DNA from: Leisingera sp. ANG1
GTDB lineage: Bacteria; Pseudomonadota; Alphaproteobacteria; Rhodobacterales; Rhodobacteraceae
Assembly: GCF_000203975.2 (NCBI RefSeq)
Contig: NZ_AFCF02000008.1
Span: 372,001 to 436,000, forward strand
Length of the DNA stretch: 64,000 bases
Direction: 5' to 3'
Shown: in pieces, positions 61,595-64,000 of the stretch
How the letters are laid out: the number at the start of each line of letters is the position of its first letter
How positions within the stretch are numbered: position 1 is the first letter of the stretch
Notes under the pieces: generated by a model
Seen by the model: only the letters and a program-made list of their open reading frames with translations
Told to the model about the DNA's origin: nothing
Database searches by the model: none
Position numbers and translations under genes: made by a program

Positions 61595-63205
61595 CTATTC
61601 AGAACCGAAGGTCGGCAGTGCAGCACCGCCGCCGGACGCCTGCACCGGCTGCACACGGCCGCCTGCCAGTTCGCTTGAAGCCGCCTTGATCAGTTCCGCG
61701 CGGCCGGACTGGCCTGGTGCGAATACAGGCTCGGCACCGCTTTCAAGCGCGATCACTGCCATGCTGTACCATTCCTGCGCCTTCTTCACCGCGTTCGGTG
61801 CGCCGAAGCCCAGCGCCAGGTGGTGGCCGATCAGCTCTGCATAGGGGCGCTGCCCGGTGCCGGTCAGGATCAGCGCCGCGCCCAGTGCCACATCCATGTC
61901 GTCGCGCCGGTAGCCGGAGAACAGGCAGATCCCTGCCGTGTTGGACAGCTGCTCCAGCGACATGCCGGATTGCAGCACAAATTTCTGCACATCCCCCATC
62001 ACTTCGCCGCTGCCAGCGCTGCCGAGCTTGGCCAGATAGGGCTTCAAGGCCGGGCCGAAGGCATCGCACTGGCTGTCGATCTGCGCCTGTGAGGCTCCTG
62101 CAACCTTACCGGCCCGGGCTTCACCTGCGTTGATGGCATAGGTGCGGGCCAGACAGAACTGCTCACCCAATGCCAGTTCCGGGTCGTTCATGCTGTCGGC
62201 GGTCATGAATCCGCCGTTGGAACTGGTCAGCAGGCTCACCTTGCTGCAATAGCTTGTAAGCGAGGCGCTTTGCTCTGGCTGATCGAACAGGGTTATGCCG
62301 CCCAGGGCCGCATTTTCCTGCCCCGAGAAAGCCATCACTGTGCTGCGGTTCTGCGCGGCCTGAACCGGCGCGTCCGGGCCGGTATCCGCCATCCTGCAAG
62401 TGCCCTGATGGCAGGCGAAGCTGGCCGGGGTCACGCCGCGGGCCAGGAAATCGTTGCGCTGGTACCCTTGCGGCGTCGAAGCAAAGACCATCACCGAACA
62501 ATTTGACGCGCCGCACCAGAACGAGCTGCCGGAGACTGAGGTATCCAGCACATAATCGTTGCGGCCGTCGCCATTCAGGTCTGCCAGCTGCATGAAGCCA
62601 GTGCGCTGCAGCAGCTGTTCGCCGGTCGGTTCGGAGCTGGCGGCAATTTCATCCACCGCGTGGCTGACTTCTGGCGGCAGCCCGCCATAACCGCCGCTGG
62701 CATAGGTGCTGCCTGGAGCGCGGATGCCTGCGGCCTCATCCCGCCAGGTGTGCAGCACACCGCGCACGCCCTGCGGGCCTTGCATCGCCTTGATAACCTG
62801 CGGGCCGCCAACCTGGGCCCGGTTGTAGGAGCTGACCAGGAAATTTCGCTCATACGGTGCCAGATGGCCGGTGGCCGGATACCCCATATGAACCTGGTAC
62901 TGGGTAATGGCGGCACGGGACCGCCGTCCCAGCACCCCGTCCGGGGTGCCTGAATTGAAACCGAAGTAGTTGAGCGCTACCTGGGTTTCACGATTCTCGG
63001 CCCGGGCCGCAGAGTAGGTTGGCGCGCGCCTGTACGTAGTGGCGGCGCGGCGCCGTTGCTTGTTCTTATGGACTTCATTGACAATGACGCCGCCGATCAC
63101 GGCGCCGGCAATGGCGGCCCCCAATTCGTCCGCGGCTGCAGGACTGGTGACGGATGTTGCCAGAAATGCGGCGGTAAGGGCCGGCTTGAGCGGCTTGATA
63201 AACAT
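61595..63205 (-). CDS. Exported peptidoglycan-binding-domain protein
   Basis: The 536-residue protein has a signal peptide ([19 protein letters not shown]), a small Gly-rich hydrophobic segment ([17 protein letters not shown]), and a PG_binding_1 repeat near residues 70-110 ([29 protein letters not shown]). The remaining 400 residues contain the FG-GAP-like [13 protein letters not shown] near residue 214 and several Cys pairs expected for an exported protein. It probably works at the envelope or periplasm. No enzymatic motif is evident. Confidence 0.8.
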   Translation of the reverse strand: MFIKPLKPALTAAFLATSVTSPAAADELGAAIAGAVIGGVIVNEVHKNKQRRRAATTYRRAPTYSAARAENRETQVALNYFGFNSGTPDGVLGRRSRAAITQYQVHMGYPATGHLAPYERNFLVSSYNRAQVGGPQVIKAMQGPQGVRGVLHTWRDEAAGIRAPGSTYASGGYGGLPPEVSHAVDEIAASSEPTGEQLLQRTGFMQLADLNGDGRNDYVLDTSVSGSSFWCGASNCSVMVFASTPQGYQRNDFLARGVTPASFACHQGTCRMADTGPDAPVQAAQNRSTVMAFSGQENAALGGITLFDQPEQSASLTSYCSKVSLLTSSNGGFMTADSMNDPELALGEQFCLARTYAINAGEARAGKVAGASQAQIDSQCDAFGPALKPYLAKLGSAGSGEVMGDVQKFVLQSGMSLEQLSNTAGICLFSGYRRDDMDVALGAALILTGTGQRPYAELIGHHLALGFGAPNAVKKAQEWYSMAVIALESGAEPVFAPGQSGRAELIKAASSELAGGRVQPVQASGGGAALPTFGSE

Positions 63206-63332
63206 GATACGCGCCCCCTATGGATACTCGCTATGGAATCAGGATACTCCACAGAAAGCACTGGCACCTAGGGGTTTTCCGGCCAATTTTAGCAACCCCC
63301 CTTACAAACGATGGAAGAAGACGGCATCGGGC

Positions 63333-63983
63333 ATGGTTGAGTGGATCACATCAGACGGTTTAGTCGAGTATGATCAAGCGGTTGCCTTCATGGAGGAGCG
63401 CGCTGCGGCAATTGCTGCCGGATCGGCGGAAGAATGCATCTGGCTGGTTGAGCACCCGCCGCTTTACACAGCCGGCACCTCTGCCAAACGTGAAGACCTG
63501 ACAGATCCCGAACGTTTCCCGGTCTATGAGAGCAAGCGCGGCGGCCAGTACACCTATCACGGGCCGGGACAGCGGGTGGTCTATGTGATGCTGGACGTGG
63601 GCAAACGCGGCCACGATGTGCGCCGTTTTGTTCAGCAGCTGGAAAGCTGGGTGATCGCGGCTTTGGATGAGTTCAACATCAAGGGCCACATCCGCGAAGG
63701 CCGGGTCGGCGTCTGGGTCGAGCGGCCTGAAAAGCCGCGGACCCTTGCGGGCAGTATGGCTGAGGACAAGATTGCCGCCATCGGAATCCGCTTGCGGAAA
63801 TGGGTGAGCTTCCACGGCATCTCCATCAACGTTGAACCGGAACTGGAACATTTCACGGGCATCGTTCCCTGCGGCATCACAGAATACGGGGTGACCAGCC
63901 TCGTGGATTTGGGGCTGCCGGTGACGATGGCAGATGTGGATGTCGCCCTGAAACGCAGTTTCGCGCAGGTCTTTGGACGCTGA
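63333..63983 (+). CDS. lipB: Octanoyltransferase (lipoyl synthesis)
   Basis: LipB moves octanoate from acyl carrier protein to the lipoyl domains of E2 and GcvH. The 216-residue protein has [20 protein letters not shown] near residue 68, and the catalytic [15 protein letters not shown] near residue 173 (Cys; Lys in [11 protein letters not shown] near residue 143). I place the start at the ATG at 63333 (MVEWITSDG), where the family's homology begins; the longer frame is non-coding. It is divergent from the envelope protein gene. Confidence 0.95.
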   Translation: MVEWITSDGLVEYDQAVAFMEERAAAIAAGSAEECIWLVEHPPLYTAGTSAKREDLTDPERFPVYESKRGGQYTYHGPGQRVVYVMLDVGKRGHDVRRFVQQLESWVIAALDEFNIKGHIREGRVGVWVERPEKPRTLAGSMAEDKIAAIGIRLRKWVSFHGISINVEPELEHFTGIVPCGITEYGVTSLVDLGLPVTMADVDVALKRSFAQVFGR

Positions 63984-64000
63984 CCTCAACTGTCTGCTAC

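Noticed and set aside
1-64000. CRISPR arrays, insertion sequences and rRNA genes
   Set aside because: No regularly spaced repeats, transposase genes with terminal inverted repeats, or rRNA sequence were found on reading both strands.

Overview
The window is GC-rich chromosomal DNA from an alphaproteobacterium, most likely a marine Rhodobacteraceae member (Roseobacter group, Leisingera/Phaeobacter-like). I infer this from the complete aerobic (CobG-type) cobalamin pathway, the SPOR lipoprotein / D,D-carboxypeptidase / tmk / holB / tatD gene order, a TRAP transporter linked to an enolase-superfamily enzyme, and codon usage. The genus is an inference; no database was searched.

Layout. (1) 1-16.8 kb: the 3' end of glpD, then the corrin-ring genes cobO, DUF1636, cobW, cobN, cobG, cobH, cobI, cobJ, cobK, cobL, cobE, cobM, cobB, cobA and cobF. 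A cobalamin riboswitch precedes the main + strand operon. Between cobA and cobF lies a decayed cobalt-transporter locus: a truncated second DUF1636 gene joined to the last codons of cbtB, then a cbtA with an in-frame TAG. (2) 16.8-23.7 kb: tRNA-Ser and housekeeping genes (SPOR lipoprotein, D,D-carboxypeptidase, tmk, holB, tatD, a metallo-beta-lactamase-fold hydrolase, an AEC-family carrier). (3) 23.8-32.6 kb: a catabolic locus with an Asp/Glu-racemase-like enzyme, GntR and LysR regulators, an enolase-superfamily enzyme, a DadA-like oxidoreductase and a DctPQM-type TRAP transporter. (4) 32.6-39.0 kb: four minus-strand genes for surface glycans or unknown roles, including glycosyltransferases and a methyltransferase-like domain found in two of them.

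(5) 39.2-61.3 kb: a 22-kb integrated element in the 3' end of tRNA-Leu(GAG), bounded by 14-bp direct repeats. Its backbone looks like a phage satellite or small integrative element: P4-type integrase, AlpA-like regulator, replication-initiator-like protein, one lambda gpI-like tail assembly gene, and a 16-bp palindrome (TTGCAACYRGTTGCAA) scattered through backbone DNA. The cargo between two diverged backbone repeats (44.4-56.4 kb) is a C5-cytosine DNA methyltransferase, a divergent HhH-GPD glycosylase with the active site expected of a T:G mismatch glycosylase, and a three-gene DptF/DptG/DptH-like set. That set includes a 1870-residue protein combining a probable PD-(D/E)xK nuclease and a HerA-type ATPase. 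No Dnd or Ssp phosphorothioation genes are present, so I propose a restriction system guarded by cytosine methylation. A second cargo (58.2-60.7 kb) encodes a 594-residue protein that reads as two degenerate RNase III domains alternating with two dsRNA-binding domains, translationally coupled to a small helical protein. These two modules are the best candidates for undescribed systems.

(6) 61.3-64 kb: the intact tRNA-Leu, a peptidoglycan-binding-domain protein, and lipB.
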